DNA from: Flavihumibacter profundi
Lineage (GTDB): Bacteria; Bacteroidota; Bacteroidia; Chitinophagales; Chitinophagaceae
Direction: 5' to 3'
DNA length: 64,000 nucleotides
Assembly: GCF_020076305.1 (NCBI RefSeq)
Contig: NZ_JAIQXE010000001.1
Location: forward strand, 558,001-622,000
The notes beneath the pieces are model-generated. The model saw only the letters and a program-made list of their open reading frames with translations. It made no database searches and was not told the DNA's origin. This document shows positions 20,863 to 30,166 of this stretch, one piece after another (the stretch's first letter is position 1; the number at the start of each line of letters is the position of its first letter). Made by a program: the position numbers and the translations under genes.

Positions 20863-22217
20863 ATTTCCTTCCCTTTCCATCGCCCGCTTTGCATATACCC
20901 AAAGGATAGACTAAATAATATTGCCCAGTACAACCATTCCGACATCCAGCCAATGGCAATAGGTAATTTATAGACTTTCAATACGAAATAGACATAAATG
21001 CTATATGCCGAAATTGCAAGCAGTTCTATGGCCAGGTTAACCCTTGAATTCCCTGTTCCTGTTACCGAATTTAACCAAACGGTAGAGAAAGACATCATCA
21101 GTAAGGCAAAAGAAACGACACGCATAACAGGAATAGCTAATCGAACAAATTCATCCCCCTGTCCAAATAAGGATAAAATTTGCCCCGGGAAAATATTCAG
21201 GAGCAGGCAAATTATGGCTGAAAACCCCATACTTAGCTTTACGATACGGCGGATCAGGGCGGGTACCTGGTCTGAAAAACCCTGGCCAATGATATTACTG
21301 ACCATGGTGGTACTTGTTGCAGCAAACGCCCAGGTAAACACCCCGAACATGCCCAAAATATTCCGCATTGTATTGGATATAGCCAGGTCACGAGAGCCAT
21401 TATGTTCTATGAGGATATAGAAGAATTCCCAGCTCATGATGCTGATTACGTACTGGAAAATCAGTGGGGAAGATTGGTCAAGCAGCAACCGGATATCAGT
21501 TTTGTTAAAACTCAGGTCTTTGTAAAGCGATAGTTGCCGGCTTATTCCCTTCCATTCGATAACTGCAAAAACGATAAACATTCCCATAAATTCTGCGATA
21601 ATGGAGGCGAGGGCAGCACCATTAAAGCCCAAGGCAGGAAGGCCGAAATGCCCATAAATCAATCCATAATCCAGCAGGATGTTGGTACAGGTTTCTGCAA
21701 GGGTTCCCCAAACCAGCAGTTTGCTTTGGTTAGTGCCTACCAGCAGGGCATTCCTCATCTGGTAGATATAAAGGAAGGGCAACCCCCAGATGCGTATCTG
21801 CAGGAATTGAAGTGACTGGTTGCTTATGGCTGTTGAACTTAAAGCCGTTTTCAGCAGGGCAGGTGCCAAAAGATAGGTCACCAGAATACCCAGGGCAGCA
21901 AATCCCAGGGATATATATATCCCTTGTGCAAAGAGTTTCCCGATTTCACCCACCCGGTCTTGTCCGGCACGCCTTGAAATCAGGGCCTGGAGGCCATTAT
22001 TTAAGCCAAACCCAACAACTGCGAAGATCAGGTAATAAACCCCGGTAATACCGGCAGCGGCCAACGATTGCTCCCCTAATTGGCCCAGGAAAATATTATT
22101 AGTGATAAAGTTGACCTGGGGTACAAAAATGGAAAAGCTGATCGGCAAAGCAATTGACAGTATCTGCCGGTTGCTGGTAGAAACGTGCAGATCAGTAACT
22201 GGACTTGTGGTTGACAT
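20859..22217 (-). CDS. MATE family efflux transporter
   Basis: 452 residues, about twelve membrane helices in two related halves. The first half starts ILSIALPISFSIFVPQVNFITNNIFLGQLGEQSLAAAGI; the second has MFGVFTWAFAATSTTMVSNIIGQGFSDQVPALIRR, the repeat-2 signature. MATE proteins exchange Na+ or H+ for drugs or metabolites. Divergent from the DUF3822 gene with only 36 bp between starts. Confidence 0.9.
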   Translation of the reverse strand: MSTTSPVTDLHVSTSNRQILSIALPISFSIFVPQVNFITNNIFLGQLGEQSLAAAGITGVYYLIFAVVGFGLNNGLQALISRRAGQDRVGEIGKLFAQGIYISLGFAALGILVTYLLAPALLKTALSSTAISNQSLQFLQIRIWGLPFLYIYQMRNALLVGTNQSKLLVWGTLAETCTNILLDYGLIYGHFGLPALGFNGAALASIIAEFMGMFIVFAVIEWKGISRQLSLYKDLSFNKTDIRLLLDQSSPLIFQYVISIMSWEFFYILIEHNGSRDLAISNTMRNILGMFGVFTWAFAATSTTMVSNIIGQGFSDQVPALIRRIVKLSMGFSAIICLLLNIFPGQILSLFGQGDEFVRLAIPVMRVVSFALLMMSFSTVWLNSVTGTGNSRVNLAIELLAISAYSIYVYFVLKVYKLPIAIGWMSEWLYWAILFSLSFGYMQSGRWKGKEI

Positions 22218-22234
22218 AAAGACCGAAAATAGTG

Positions 22235-22243
22235 TATTATTGC
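22235..22243 (+). promoter_or_regulatory. Possible -7 element for the DUF3822 operon
   Basis: TATTATTGC (one mismatch) ends 10 bp before the ATG at 22254, in a 36-bp divergent gap shared with the MATE gene. Confidence 0.35.
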
Positions 22244-22253
22244 AGCCATCGAT

Positions 22254-23096
22254 ATGTCTTATTCAACAAGATTTGACCTGGCCCTGGGCGATTATTCTGA
22301 CCCGTCTCAGCACCTGTTATTACTGCAGGTATCTGATAATGCCATTCAGTTGCTGGCAACCGACCAGCAAAGACAGCCTTTATTGTATCAACTTGTACAA
22401 TTCCACGAGGGAACCGGTGAACCCGGAAAGGCACTGGCAGATTGGTTACGTGACCAGGCCATCTGGTTGCAGAAATGGTCGCAGATTATTGTTGTACACC
22501 AGTGCATACAGGCTGCAATTGTACCAGCTGCCTTTTTCAATGTTGACAATGGTAAGGAATTGTTGGACCTTCAATTTGGAGATCTTTTCAAGGGTACGCT
22601 GCTAACAGAGCAGATAACAAGCCGGCAGGACTATTCTGTGTACCGTATACCAACAGAAGATTACCTGGCTTTGATGGCCGCCCATAGCGATATTCAGCAC
22701 CGGCATATTTTTTCCTTATGGATAAACTGGCTCGACCGGTTGCCCGTAGATCCTAGCGGACAGGCGTACCTGCTTTTTGAAACGAACAGGGTTTTGATGG
22801 CAATCAGGCAGGATGACTGGTTATTAATACACCAGTATGAATACCAGGCTCCTGAGGATATCAGCTATTACCTGCTGGCTGCTTGTAAACAATACAATCT
22901 TTCGCCTGAATCTTTACGGCTATCCCTGGATGGCTGGATTGATACCCATTCATCCATGTACCTTGAGTTATCAAAATATTTCCGGTACCCCGAAATTGTT
23001 TCATTGCCCAAGGGCATAAAATTAGATACTTCTTTATTGCAGGATCAGCCTGTACATTTTTTCACACCTTTAATACAAATGGCGCAATGCGTATAA
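22254..23096 (+). CDS. DUF3822 family protein
   Basis: 280 residues, soluble. It belongs to DUF3822, a Bacteroidota family with an actin/ASKHA-like outline, usually encoded directly before rsmD, as here (10-bp overlap). Seen: HLLLLQVSDNAIQLLATDQQ near the N-terminus and LWINWLDRLPVDPSGQAYLLFETNRVLMAI in the middle, a strand pattern like the second half of an ASKHA fold. No catalytic motif can be named. First gene of a run of overlapping genes to rnr. Confidence 0.75.
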   Translation: MSYSTRFDLALGDYSDPSQHLLLLQVSDNAIQLLATDQQRQPLLYQLVQFHEGTGEPGKALADWLRDQAIWLQKWSQIIVVHQCIQAAIVPAAFFNVDNGKELLDLQFGDLFKGTLLTEQITSRQDYSVYRIPTEDYLALMAAHSDIQHRHIFSLWINWLDRLPVDPSGQAYLLFETNRVLMAIRQDDWLLIHQYEYQAPEDISYYLLAACKQYNLSPESLRLSLDGWIDTHSSMYLELSKYFRYPEIVSLPKGIKLDTSLLQDQPVHFFTPLIQMAQCV

Positions 23097-23626
23097 TAAG
23101 CGGAAAAATGGGAGGTAGAAAAGTGCATCCGCCTGCAAAAATGCCCCATACACGTCCAACAACTGATATTGCCAAGGAAGGGTTATTCAATATTTTACAG
23201 AATAACCTTGATTTCGAAAGCCTTAAAACGCTTGACCTTTTTGGTGGTACAGGTAGTATTAGTTATGAACTGGCTTCCCGCGGGGCAACCGATCAAACCA
23301 TAGTGGAAAAGGACCCGGCCATGTTTGCATTCATTCAGAAGACAGTTGAATCTTTTGGATTGCAACATGTAAAAGTGATTAAGATGGATGTTTTTAAATA
23401 CCTGGAATCCTGCCAGGATAAGTTTGATTTTATATTTGCCGGTCCACCATACGCACTAGAAACTATTGATGAATTACCCCGTATAATTATTGAAAGGGGC
23501 CTTTTAAAACCCGGCGGCATGTTTGTGCTGGAACACACGCCGCGAAATAATTACGAAGGGTTTGAGAAATTTGTTTCGGAAAGGAATTATGGTACAACCT
23601 TGTTCTCTTTTTTTATAAACCGCTGA
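23087..23626 (+). CDS. rsmD: 16S rRNA (guanine966-N2)-methyltransferase-like protein
   Basis: 179 residues. N-terminus MRIISGKMGGRKVHPPAKMPHTRPTTDIAKEGLFNIL and SAM motif I LDLFGGTGSISYELASRGA are typical of RsmD, which methylates G966 of 16S rRNA. Motif IV, normally (D/N)PP(F/Y), reads AGPPY: G119 replaces the acidic or amide residue. Single-base change (GAT or AAT to GGT class) or a lineage variant. Start overlaps the DUF3822 gene by 10 bp. Confidence 0.88.
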   Translation: MRIISGKMGGRKVHPPAKMPHTRPTTDIAKEGLFNILQNNLDFESLKTLDLFGGTGSISYELASRGATDQTIVEKDPAMFAFIQKTVESFGLQHVKVIKMDVFKYLESCQDKFDFIFAGPPYALETIDELPRIIIERGLLKPGGMFVLEHTPRNNYEGFEKFVSERNYGTTLFSFFINR

Positions 23627-23635
23627 TTCCTTCTC

Positions 23636-24268
23636 ATGCCTGCACCTATTTTTATAACTGGAATCGGTACCGGAATAGGAAAGACACTGGTTGCGGCCAT
23701 TGTAACCGAAGCTCTCCAGGCAGATTATTGGAAGCCTGTACAGGCGGGCTTTGCAGAGGGTACCGACAGTGAATGGGTAAAGGAAAAAATATCCAACAAG
23801 TATACAATAGTACACCCGGAATTGTATCGGTTAAAACTGCCTGCTTCCCCGCATATTGCTGCCCGTGAGGAAGGGATTGAAATAAACGTGAGCCATATTG
23901 CAGCTGCAATTCCATCTGCTTCCAGGCAACTGGTGATTGAAGGTGCTGGTGGTTTAATGGTTCCTTTAAACAAACAGGAATTCGTGGCTGACCTTATCAG
24001 GGAAATGGGTGCAAAGGTTGTCTTAGTGAGCAGGAACTACCTTGGAAGTATCAACCATTCCTTATTAACCGCTGCAGTCTGTAACAGCATGGGGCTTAAT
24101 GTTGCCGGTTGGGTGTTTAATGACAATTACGGTAGTTATCAAGAGGAGATAGCGCACTGGACCAACCTGCCTGTACTTGGATCCATTCCTTTTTCAGCAT
24201 CTTGTGACCGAACATTCGTGGAACAACAGGCAATGCTTTTGGGTCCTAACCTAAAAAAGTGGATATGA
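23636..24268 (+). CDS. bioD: Dethiobiotin synthetase
   Basis: 210 residues. It makes the ureido ring of dethiobiotin from DAPA, CO2 and ATP. The P-loop FITGIGTGIGKTLVAA (G11-T17) and YWKPVQAGFAEGTDSEW near the substrate site are clear, as is VIEGAGGLMVPLN. No other biotin gene is near; it sits inside an operon for RNA modification and lipid A. The stop overlaps the next ATG (ATGA). Confidence 0.92.
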   Translation: MPAPIFITGIGTGIGKTLVAAIVTEALQADYWKPVQAGFAEGTDSEWVKEKISNKYTIVHPELYRLKLPASPHIAAREEGIEINVSHIAAAIPSASRQLVIEGAGGLMVPLNKQEFVADLIREMGAKVVLVSRNYLGSINHSLLTAAVCNSMGLNVAGWVFNDNYGSYQEEIAHWTNLPVLGSIPFSASCDRTFVEQQAMLLGPNLKKWI

Positions 24269-24837
24269 ACAAAACTGAACTCCGGGAATATTCACTGGAA
24301 AAGCGGCTGGCAATCACCGATAGCCAGAGAAGCCGGCTTGATGATTTATTACTGATCCGGTTTCAGCAATGGGTTATTCCGGATATTGTAGAAACAATAT
24401 TGTCTTACTGGCCAATGAAAGAAAAGGGGGAAGTAAATACTTTTTTAATTACCGATTTTATGGCTTTCAGGATTCCCGGAATGCAATTGGCTTATCCTGT
24501 ATGTGATTTTAAAAGTAATTCTTTAATTGCTGTTGGTGTTACCAATGAAACAGCTTTCCGGCAAAACAAATTTGGTATTGGTGAACCGGTTGACGGCGTT
24601 CTGTTTCCGGCAGAATATATTGACCTTGTTATTGTTCCCCTTTTGGCATTTGACTATAAGGGATACCGGCTGGGTTATGGCAAGGGATTTTATGACCGCT
24701 ATTTATCAGGTTGCAGGCCGGATACCATAAAACTTGGATTTAGTTATTTCGGGCCTGTGGATCAGCTGCCGGGCCTAGACCAATATGACATACCTTTAAC
24801 AGCATGCATAACCCCAGAAAGGATTTATGAATTTTAA
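24265..24837 (+). CDS. 5-formyltetrahydrofolate cyclo-ligase
   Basis: 190 residues from the ATG at 24265, which forms an ATGA overlap with the bioD stop; a GTG six bases earlier is possible. It converts 5-formyl-THF to 5,10-methenyl-THF with ATP. Seen: N-terminal LREYSLEKRLAI, the central PMKEKGEVNTFLITDF, and the hallmark YRLGYGKGFYDRYL near residue 135, the ATP/substrate loop of the MTHFS family. Confidence 0.92.
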   Translation: MNKTELREYSLEKRLAITDSQRSRLDDLLLIRFQQWVIPDIVETILSYWPMKEKGEVNTFLITDFMAFRIPGMQLAYPVCDFKSNSLIAVGVTNETAFRQNKFGIGEPVDGVLFPAEYIDLVIVPLLAFDYKGYRLGYGKGFYDRYLSGCRPDTIKLGFSYFGPVDQLPGLDQYDIPLTACITPERIYEF

Positions 24838-25918
24838 TATCCCATTACTTAAGCCTATCAGGATAATTCTCTTTCCCTTTTCTCTTATTTATTATGCTGT
24901 CATTTATATTCGAAACCGGCTTTTCGATAATAAAATATTATCGACATCATCGTTTGGGCTTCCGATCATTTGTGTGGGCAATATTGCGGTCGGTGGTACA
25001 GGTAAATCGCCCATGGTAGAATTCCTTTTACGTAACCTGGGCAACAAATATAACCTGGCTACACTGAGCCGGGGATATAAAAGAAAAACCAAGGGCTATG
25101 TATTGGCCGATGCCAATACCAACGCTTTAGACATTGGAGATGAACCAATGCAATTTCACCTTAAGTTTCCAGGTGTAGCTGTTGCAGTAGGGGAAGAAAG
25201 GATTCTTGCCATACCTCAGTTGTTGCATGACCGGAAAGACACACGGGCCATTATTTTGGACGACGCTTTTCAACACAGGGCAATACAGGCAGGTTATAAT
25301 ATCCTATTAACTGAATATGCTAACCTTTATACACGCGACTGGTACCTGCCAACCGGCGATTTGCGTGATGAGAAATCAAGCGTAAAAAGGGCCGACCTTA
25401 TAATTGTTACAAAATGTCCTGCTGACTTGTCTCAGTCAGAAGCGGAAGCTATCCGGAAAGAGTTAAATCCATTACCTGAACAGCAAGTGTTTTTTGCAGG
25501 AATCCGTTATGGTAATTTATACCATATCATTCACCACCTGCCTTACCAGGTAACAGGGGATATTGAAGTTTTACTGGTAAGCGGAATTGCCAATCCAAGG
25601 CCCCTGAAGAAATTATTGGCTGATCAAAGCCAAACATATGAGGAGATGGCGTACAGCGATCACCATATTTTTACCATTGATGACATGAAAGAAATTTCCA
25701 GGCGATTTGAACAGATGACCGGTAAATTGAAGATCATTCTGACTACAGAAAAAGATGCTGTAAGGCTAGTGAAATTTGAGCAGGAGCTAAAAGATATTCC
25801 TCTTTATGTTATCCCTATTGAAATGGAGTTTTTGTTTGGCGATACTGATCGCTTTTGCCGTTTAATCGGTACATTTATTGAGCAGTTTTCAGCAGCTGCA
25901 AAACCCACAGATGAGTAA
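24827..25918 (+). CDS. lpxK: Tetraacyldisaccharide 4'-kinase
   Basis: 363 residues. It phosphorylates the lipid A disaccharide at the inner membrane. An N-terminal hydrophobic helix (IRIILFPFSLIYYAVIYI, residues 11-28) is followed by the P-loop GNIAVGGTGKSP (G51-S61), LSRGYKR, GDEPMQFHLKFPGVAVAVGEERI and ILDDAFQHRAIQAGYNILL, all standard for LpxK. It overlaps the preceding gene by 11 bp and rnr by 8 bp. Its presence shows a lipid A-bearing outer membrane. Confidence 0.95.
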   Translation: MNFNIPLLKPIRIILFPFSLIYYAVIYIRNRLFDNKILSTSSFGLPIICVGNIAVGGTGKSPMVEFLLRNLGNKYNLATLSRGYKRKTKGYVLADANTNALDIGDEPMQFHLKFPGVAVAVGEERILAIPQLLHDRKDTRAIILDDAFQHRAIQAGYNILLTEYANLYTRDWYLPTGDLRDEKSSVKRADLIIVTKCPADLSQSEAEAIRKELNPLPEQQVFFAGIRYGNLYHIIHHLPYQVTGDIEVLLVSGIANPRPLKKLLADQSQTYEEMAYSDHHIFTIDDMKEISRRFEQMTGKLKIILTTEKDAVRLVKFEQELKDIPLYVIPIEMEFLFGDTDRFCRLIGTFIEQFSAAAKPTDE

Positions 25919-27935
25919 GAAAAATACTGGTAAAAAGAAAGCAAAAAACAAATCCGATTCTGGTAATACTTTAAAGGGGCGCCTTGAAATTACCAGAAGT
26001 GGAATGGGATTTGTTATAATAGAAAAGCAGGAGCAGGATGTACTTGTGCGGCCAAATGATTTCAATACGGCAATGCATGGTGATACAGTCAATGTTCGCG
26101 TTACCAAAGATGCCGGCCGCAGCGGACGTATGCAGGGCGTAATAACCGAAGTGCTGGAAAGGAAGCAAAAAGTTTTCATGGGCAAGGTGGAAATCAGCAG
26201 GAATTTTGCATTCTTCATATCCGATGGGGATAAGCCCATGCCCGATATTTATATTCCCTTAAACAATCTGAATGGCGCCGAAAATGGCGCCAGGGTTGTA
26301 GCCAGGATTTTAGAATGGGAATCCGGGAAGAAGCCTGTTGGAGAAGTGGTGGAAGTTCTTGAATCGCATGCAGAAAATGATTTGGCCATGAAGGAAATCA
26401 TTTTGCAAAGTGGGTTTTCAATGACGTTTTCAGAAGATGTGATTGAAGAAACTGTCCGTATTCCCGAAATTCTTCCGGCCAGGGAAGTTGAAAAAAGGCG
26501 CGATTGCAGGGAAATACTTACGTTCACTATTGACCCGGCTGATGCGAAAGATTTTGATGATGCATTATCAATCAGGAAAACAAAAAACGGGTTTGAGATT
26601 GGTGTTCATATCGCCGATGTGAGTTATTATGTGGAGCCCGGGACCGAGCTCGATAAAGAAGCTTACCATCGTGGTACTTCAGTCTATTTGCCAGACCGTG
26701 TAAATCCGATGTTGCCGGAAAGAATTTCCAATGAATTATGTTCCCTGCGGCCCCTTGAAGATAAATTCACTTTCTCTGCTATTTTTCAGTTGTCTTCAAA
26801 AGGGGATGTTAAGGATTACTGGCTTGGCAGGACAGTGATTAATTCCAATCACCGGTTTACTTATGAAGAGGTTCAGGAAATTATTGAAAATGAAGACGGC
26901 TTATACAAGGATGAAATTTTATTGTTGAATAGTTTTGCGCAAAGGTTCAGGAAGCAAAGGTTTAAAAAGGGGGCGATCAATTTTTCCTCACAGGAAGTGA
27001 GGTTTAAACTTGATGAAAACCGCAAGCCGATTGGCATCATGATCAAGCAAAGTAAGGATGCACACAAACTGATAGAGGAATTCATGCTGCTGGCTAACCG
27101 TACTGTTGCTGAACATATTTTTAAAATTGAGGTCGATAAAAAGAAACTGCCTTTTCCTTACCGAGTGCATGATCAGCCGGATGAAGAAAAATTAACACCA
27201 TTTGCTGCTTTTGCCAGGAAATTCGGGCATAGTTTTGATACAAAATCACCCGAACGTATAGCCGAATCGTTTAACCAGTTGCTGCAAGATGTACAGGGTT
27301 TACCCGAGCAGCATGTACTTGAACAACTGGGCATCAGGACCATGGCTAAAGCAGTGTATACCACAAAGAATATCGGCCATTACGGATTAGGTTTTGAACA
27401 CTATTGTCATTTCACATCGCCTATTCGGCGGTATCCCGACGTATTAGTACACAGGGTGCTGCAGGAAGTCCTGGATGGCAAATTCCTTTTTGACAAAAAG
27501 ATGGAAGAGAAGTGCAAGCACAGCAGCGAAAGGGAACGAGCTGCCATGGAAGCGGAAAGGGCTGGTAACAAATACAAACAGGTGGAATACCTGATGAACT
27601 TTTTGGGAGAGGAATTTGACGGGGTTATCAGCGGCGTTTCTTCATTTGGATTCTGGGCTGAAACTGTTGAGCATAAATGTGAGGGATTGGTCAATATTTC
27701 AAGCCTGGCAGAATATGATGATTTCAGGCATGTTGAAGCTGATTACATGCTGGCAGGCCGCAGGAGCGGCAGAACCTTCAGGATGGGCGATAAGGTCAGG
27801 ATCAGGGTCGTTGCGGCAAACCTTGAAAAGCGCCAGCTAGATTATGAATGGGTTATTACTGCTGCTTTAAAAGAAGATGCGGGTGATGGGGCGGGACGGC
27901 AACGAATAGCCAGGAAGTCGAGGAAGAAAAAATAA
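25911..27935 (+). CDS. rnr: Ribonuclease R
   Basis: 674 residues from ATG 25911 (MSKKNTGKKKAK), which overlaps lpxK by 8 bp; an upstream in-frame TTG at 25878 is less likely. A 3'-5' exoribonuclease of the RNB family. A basic N-terminal tail precedes a cold-shock domain (GRLEITRSGMGFVII), then the RNB catalytic core with DPADAKDFDDALS (D208-D217, metal ligands), FTSPIRRYPDVLVHR, and a C-terminal S1 domain (FDGVISGVSSFGFWAETVEHKCEGLV). A lysine-rich tail (RIARKSRKKK) follows. Confidence 0.95.
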   Translation: MSKKNTGKKKAKNKSDSGNTLKGRLEITRSGMGFVIIEKQEQDVLVRPNDFNTAMHGDTVNVRVTKDAGRSGRMQGVITEVLERKQKVFMGKVEISRNFAFFISDGDKPMPDIYIPLNNLNGAENGARVVARILEWESGKKPVGEVVEVLESHAENDLAMKEIILQSGFSMTFSEDVIEETVRIPEILPAREVEKRRDCREILTFTIDPADAKDFDDALSIRKTKNGFEIGVHIADVSYYVEPGTELDKEAYHRGTSVYLPDRVNPMLPERISNELCSLRPLEDKFTFSAIFQLSSKGDVKDYWLGRTVINSNHRFTYEEVQEIIENEDGLYKDEILLLNSFAQRFRKQRFKKGAINFSSQEVRFKLDENRKPIGIMIKQSKDAHKLIEEFMLLANRTVAEHIFKIEVDKKKLPFPYRVHDQPDEEKLTPFAAFARKFGHSFDTKSPERIAESFNQLLQDVQGLPEQHVLEQLGIRTMAKAVYTTKNIGHYGLGFEHYCHFTSPIRRYPDVLVHRVLQEVLDGKFLFDKKMEEKCKHSSERERAAMEAERAGNKYKQVEYLMNFLGEEFDGVISGVSSFGFWAETVEHKCEGLVNISSLAEYDDFRHVEADYMLAGRRSGRTFRMGDKVRIRVVAANLEKRQLDYEWVITAALKEDAGDGAGRQRIARKSRKKK

Positions 27936-27954
27936 GCAACCGGCAGGATGCCGG

Positions 27955-27963
27955 TATCTTTGC
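27955..27963 (+). promoter_or_regulatory. -7 element directly before rluF
   Basis: TATCTTTGC is an exact TAnnTTTG(Y) match and ends two bases before the ATG at 27966. If used, it gives a leaderless or nearly leaderless mRNA, and it argues against the in-frame ATG at 27948 as the start. Confidence 0.5.
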
Positions 27964-27965
27964 AT

Positions 27966-28985
27966 ATGGACCAGTCTACAAGTTTAAATAAATTCATTAG
28001 CGATACCGGTTATTGTTCCCGCAGGGAGGCTGATGCGCTGATCAAAGCAGGGAGGGTATTACTAAATAACAAGGTTGCCCAATTGGGTAATCGCTATAGC
28101 AAGGGTGACCAGGTAGAAGTAGACGGCAGCCTTGTAACAATGGATAATAAGGAAAAACCTGTCTATTTGGCCTTTAACAAACCCATTGGCATTACTACAA
28201 CTACTGAAGAGGGTGTTAAAGCAAATATTATCAGCTTTATCAATTTCCCGAAAAGGATTTTCCCTATCGGGCGCCTTGATAAAGATTCAGAGGGCCTGAT
28301 ATTTTTGACCAATGATGGCGATATTGTTAACAAACTTCTCAGGGCAGGTAATGAGCATGAGAAGGAATATGTGGTAAGGGTCAATAAACCACTGGCGCCT
28401 GGATTTGCTGAAAAAATGGCTGGGGGTATCCCTATACTTGGCACAGTTACGCTGCCTTGCAAGGTTAATATAACCGGCAGGCAAACATTTTCCATCATAC
28501 TAACGCAGGGGCTAAACCGACAAATCAGGAGGATGTGTGAATACCTTGGGTATTCTGTAATAGGATTGCAGCGGGTTAGGATTATGAAAGTGAAATTAGA
28601 CAAACTGGCTTCGGGAAAATGGCGCTACCTGAGTGATGCAGAAGTGCACCAATTGAAAGAATCAGTAAAGGACTCTTCCGGGACTGCTCCTAAAAGCCGG
28701 AAGCCTCCACTGAAAAAGGAAACCGCCCCAAGGGATAAATATGATCCTGAAACAAAGCCAAAACGATATTCTTCTTCCACGAGCCGGTCATCTGCCAGGC
28801 AGCCGGTAAAAGGTGAAAAAAGATTGGGGAATAAAAAAGCGGAAAAAGCACTGGCTCATAAAAAAGCTGCTTCAGCGCCTGTTAAAAAAGCAAGGCCGTC
28901 CACTCCCAAGAAATCAGCCGCGAAAGAGCAAAAAGTTGTGGGAAAATACAAAGCATTCCGCGATAAAGGTCGCAACCGGGGGTGA
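27966..28985 (+). CDS. rluF: 23S rRNA pseudouridine synthase (RluF-like)
   Basis: 339 residues from ATG 27966; an upstream ATG at 27948 would add six residues. An S4 RNA-binding domain (LNKFISDTGYCSRREADALIKAGRVLLNN) precedes the RsuA/RluB/RluE/RluF-type catalytic domain, with GRLDKDSEGLIFLTNDGD carrying catalytic D105 and QGLNRQIRRMCEYLGYSVIGLQRVRI. The last 100 residues are a lysine/serine/proline-rich disordered tail, common in Bacteroidota homologues. Assignment to RluF rather than RluB rests on overall pattern. Confidence 0.85.
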   Translation: MDQSTSLNKFISDTGYCSRREADALIKAGRVLLNNKVAQLGNRYSKGDQVEVDGSLVTMDNKEKPVYLAFNKPIGITTTTEEGVKANIISFINFPKRIFPIGRLDKDSEGLIFLTNDGDIVNKLLRAGNEHEKEYVVRVNKPLAPGFAEKMAGGIPILGTVTLPCKVNITGRQTFSIILTQGLNRQIRRMCEYLGYSVIGLQRVRIMKVKLDKLASGKWRYLSDAEVHQLKESVKDSSGTAPKSRKPPLKKETAPRDKYDPETKPKRYSSSTSRSSARQPVKGEKRLGNKKAEKALAHKKAASAPVKKARPSTPKKSAAKEQKVVGKYKAFRDKGRNRG

Positions 28986-29110
28986 GTATTTTACAATAAA
29001 CTAGTTTAGAGGAATGAAGGAATATTCATTTTATCCTGTTTTTTCTGCGATTCAGCAATAAAAAACTGAAAAATGCATACCGAAAGCTTTTTTTTGTCAA
29101 AAATCAGGCA

Positions 29111-30166
29111 ATGGCTGGGCAAAAACTCAATGATAAATGGTTTCGGTTTCTTGGGATTCCATTTTTTGCACTGATGGGTCATATCATATTTTACAACCGA
29201 AATGATACCGGGGAGGAACGGTTTGGTTTTTGGGGCATTTACCTTTTATCGTTAATTGAGACGATGATTTTATGGGAGGCTAACCGTTTTGCAATTCTAT
29301 ACTTTCGAAGGAAATACCCTGCACTTGATCAAACAACAAAGCGGATGCTGATGATTCTGCTGGCTTGCACAGTTATTACCATTTTCCTAAGGACTTTGAA
29401 TATTTATGTTTATGATAAGACGCTTTTCTGGGGTTACCAATTTCCCCTGGAAGGTTACCTGCACAGTATATTTGTGTCTTTATTGTTTGTAATCATACTT
29501 GGCTGCATTTATGAGGCGATTTATTATTTCAGGAAATGGAAGGACCTTGCAGTAGAATCCGAAACATTAAAGAAAGAAAACCTGCAAACCCAACTGGATT
29601 CTTTGAAAAGGCAATTAAGTCCGCATTTTTTATTTAATAGCCTGGGTTCACTTTCCTCTTTAATTGAAGAAGATCCCCGGAAAGCACAGGAATTTGTAAA
29701 TGAAATGTCTTGTGTTTACAGGTATCTGCTGCAAAGCAATGAATCCAACCTTACGACCCTGAGAACAGAGATGGAATTTATCAGGGCTTACAGCAATATG
29801 CTGCAAACGAGGTTCCCCGACGGCTTGCAATTGCAAACTGACATAAAAGAAATATACCTGGACTACCATATTCCTCCGTTAACAGTTCAGATTTTGCTTG
29901 AAAATGCTGTTAAACATAATGCTGTATTACCGGGTAATCCGTTGATCGTAAAAATTTATACAGATGGTTCCGATAACCTTATTGTAGTGAATAATCTGCA
30001 TAGGAAGACTTCTGCTGTTCCAAGTAATAAAATGGGGCTCAGCAATATCATGTCAAAATATAAATTATTAAATCAGCGCGAAATACAGATAACTGAAACC
30101 GAAAATGATTTCCTGGTGAAAGTACCACTTATTAAAAATATTGGCTATGCAGGTATTGATAGTTGA
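29111..30166 (+). CDS. LytS-type sensor histidine kinase
   Basis: 351 residues. Four predicted membrane helices (about 14-32, 44-65, 80-98 and 118-142) are followed by a helical linker and a His-kinase domain (PF06580 type) with phospho-acceptor H172 in LKRQLSPHFLFNSLGSLSSLIEED. The ATP site has VQILLENAVKHNAV (N box). No periplasmic sensor domain; the signal is presumably sensed in the membrane. It overlaps its response regulator by 20 bp. Confidence 0.9.
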   Translation: MAGQKLNDKWFRFLGIPFFALMGHIIFYNRNDTGEERFGFWGIYLLSLIETMILWEANRFAILYFRRKYPALDQTTKRMLMILLACTVITIFLRTLNIYVYDKTLFWGYQFPLEGYLHSIFVSLLFVIILGCIYEAIYYFRKWKDLAVESETLKKENLQTQLDSLKRQLSPHFLFNSLGSLSSLIEEDPRKAQEFVNEMSCVYRYLLQSNESNLTTLRTEMEFIRAYSNMLQTRFPDGLQLQTDIKEIYLDYHIPPLTVQILLENAVKHNAVLPGNPLIVKIYTDGSDNLIVVNNLHRKTSAVPSNKMGLSNIMSKYKLLNQREIQITETENDFLVKVPLIKNIGYAGIDS

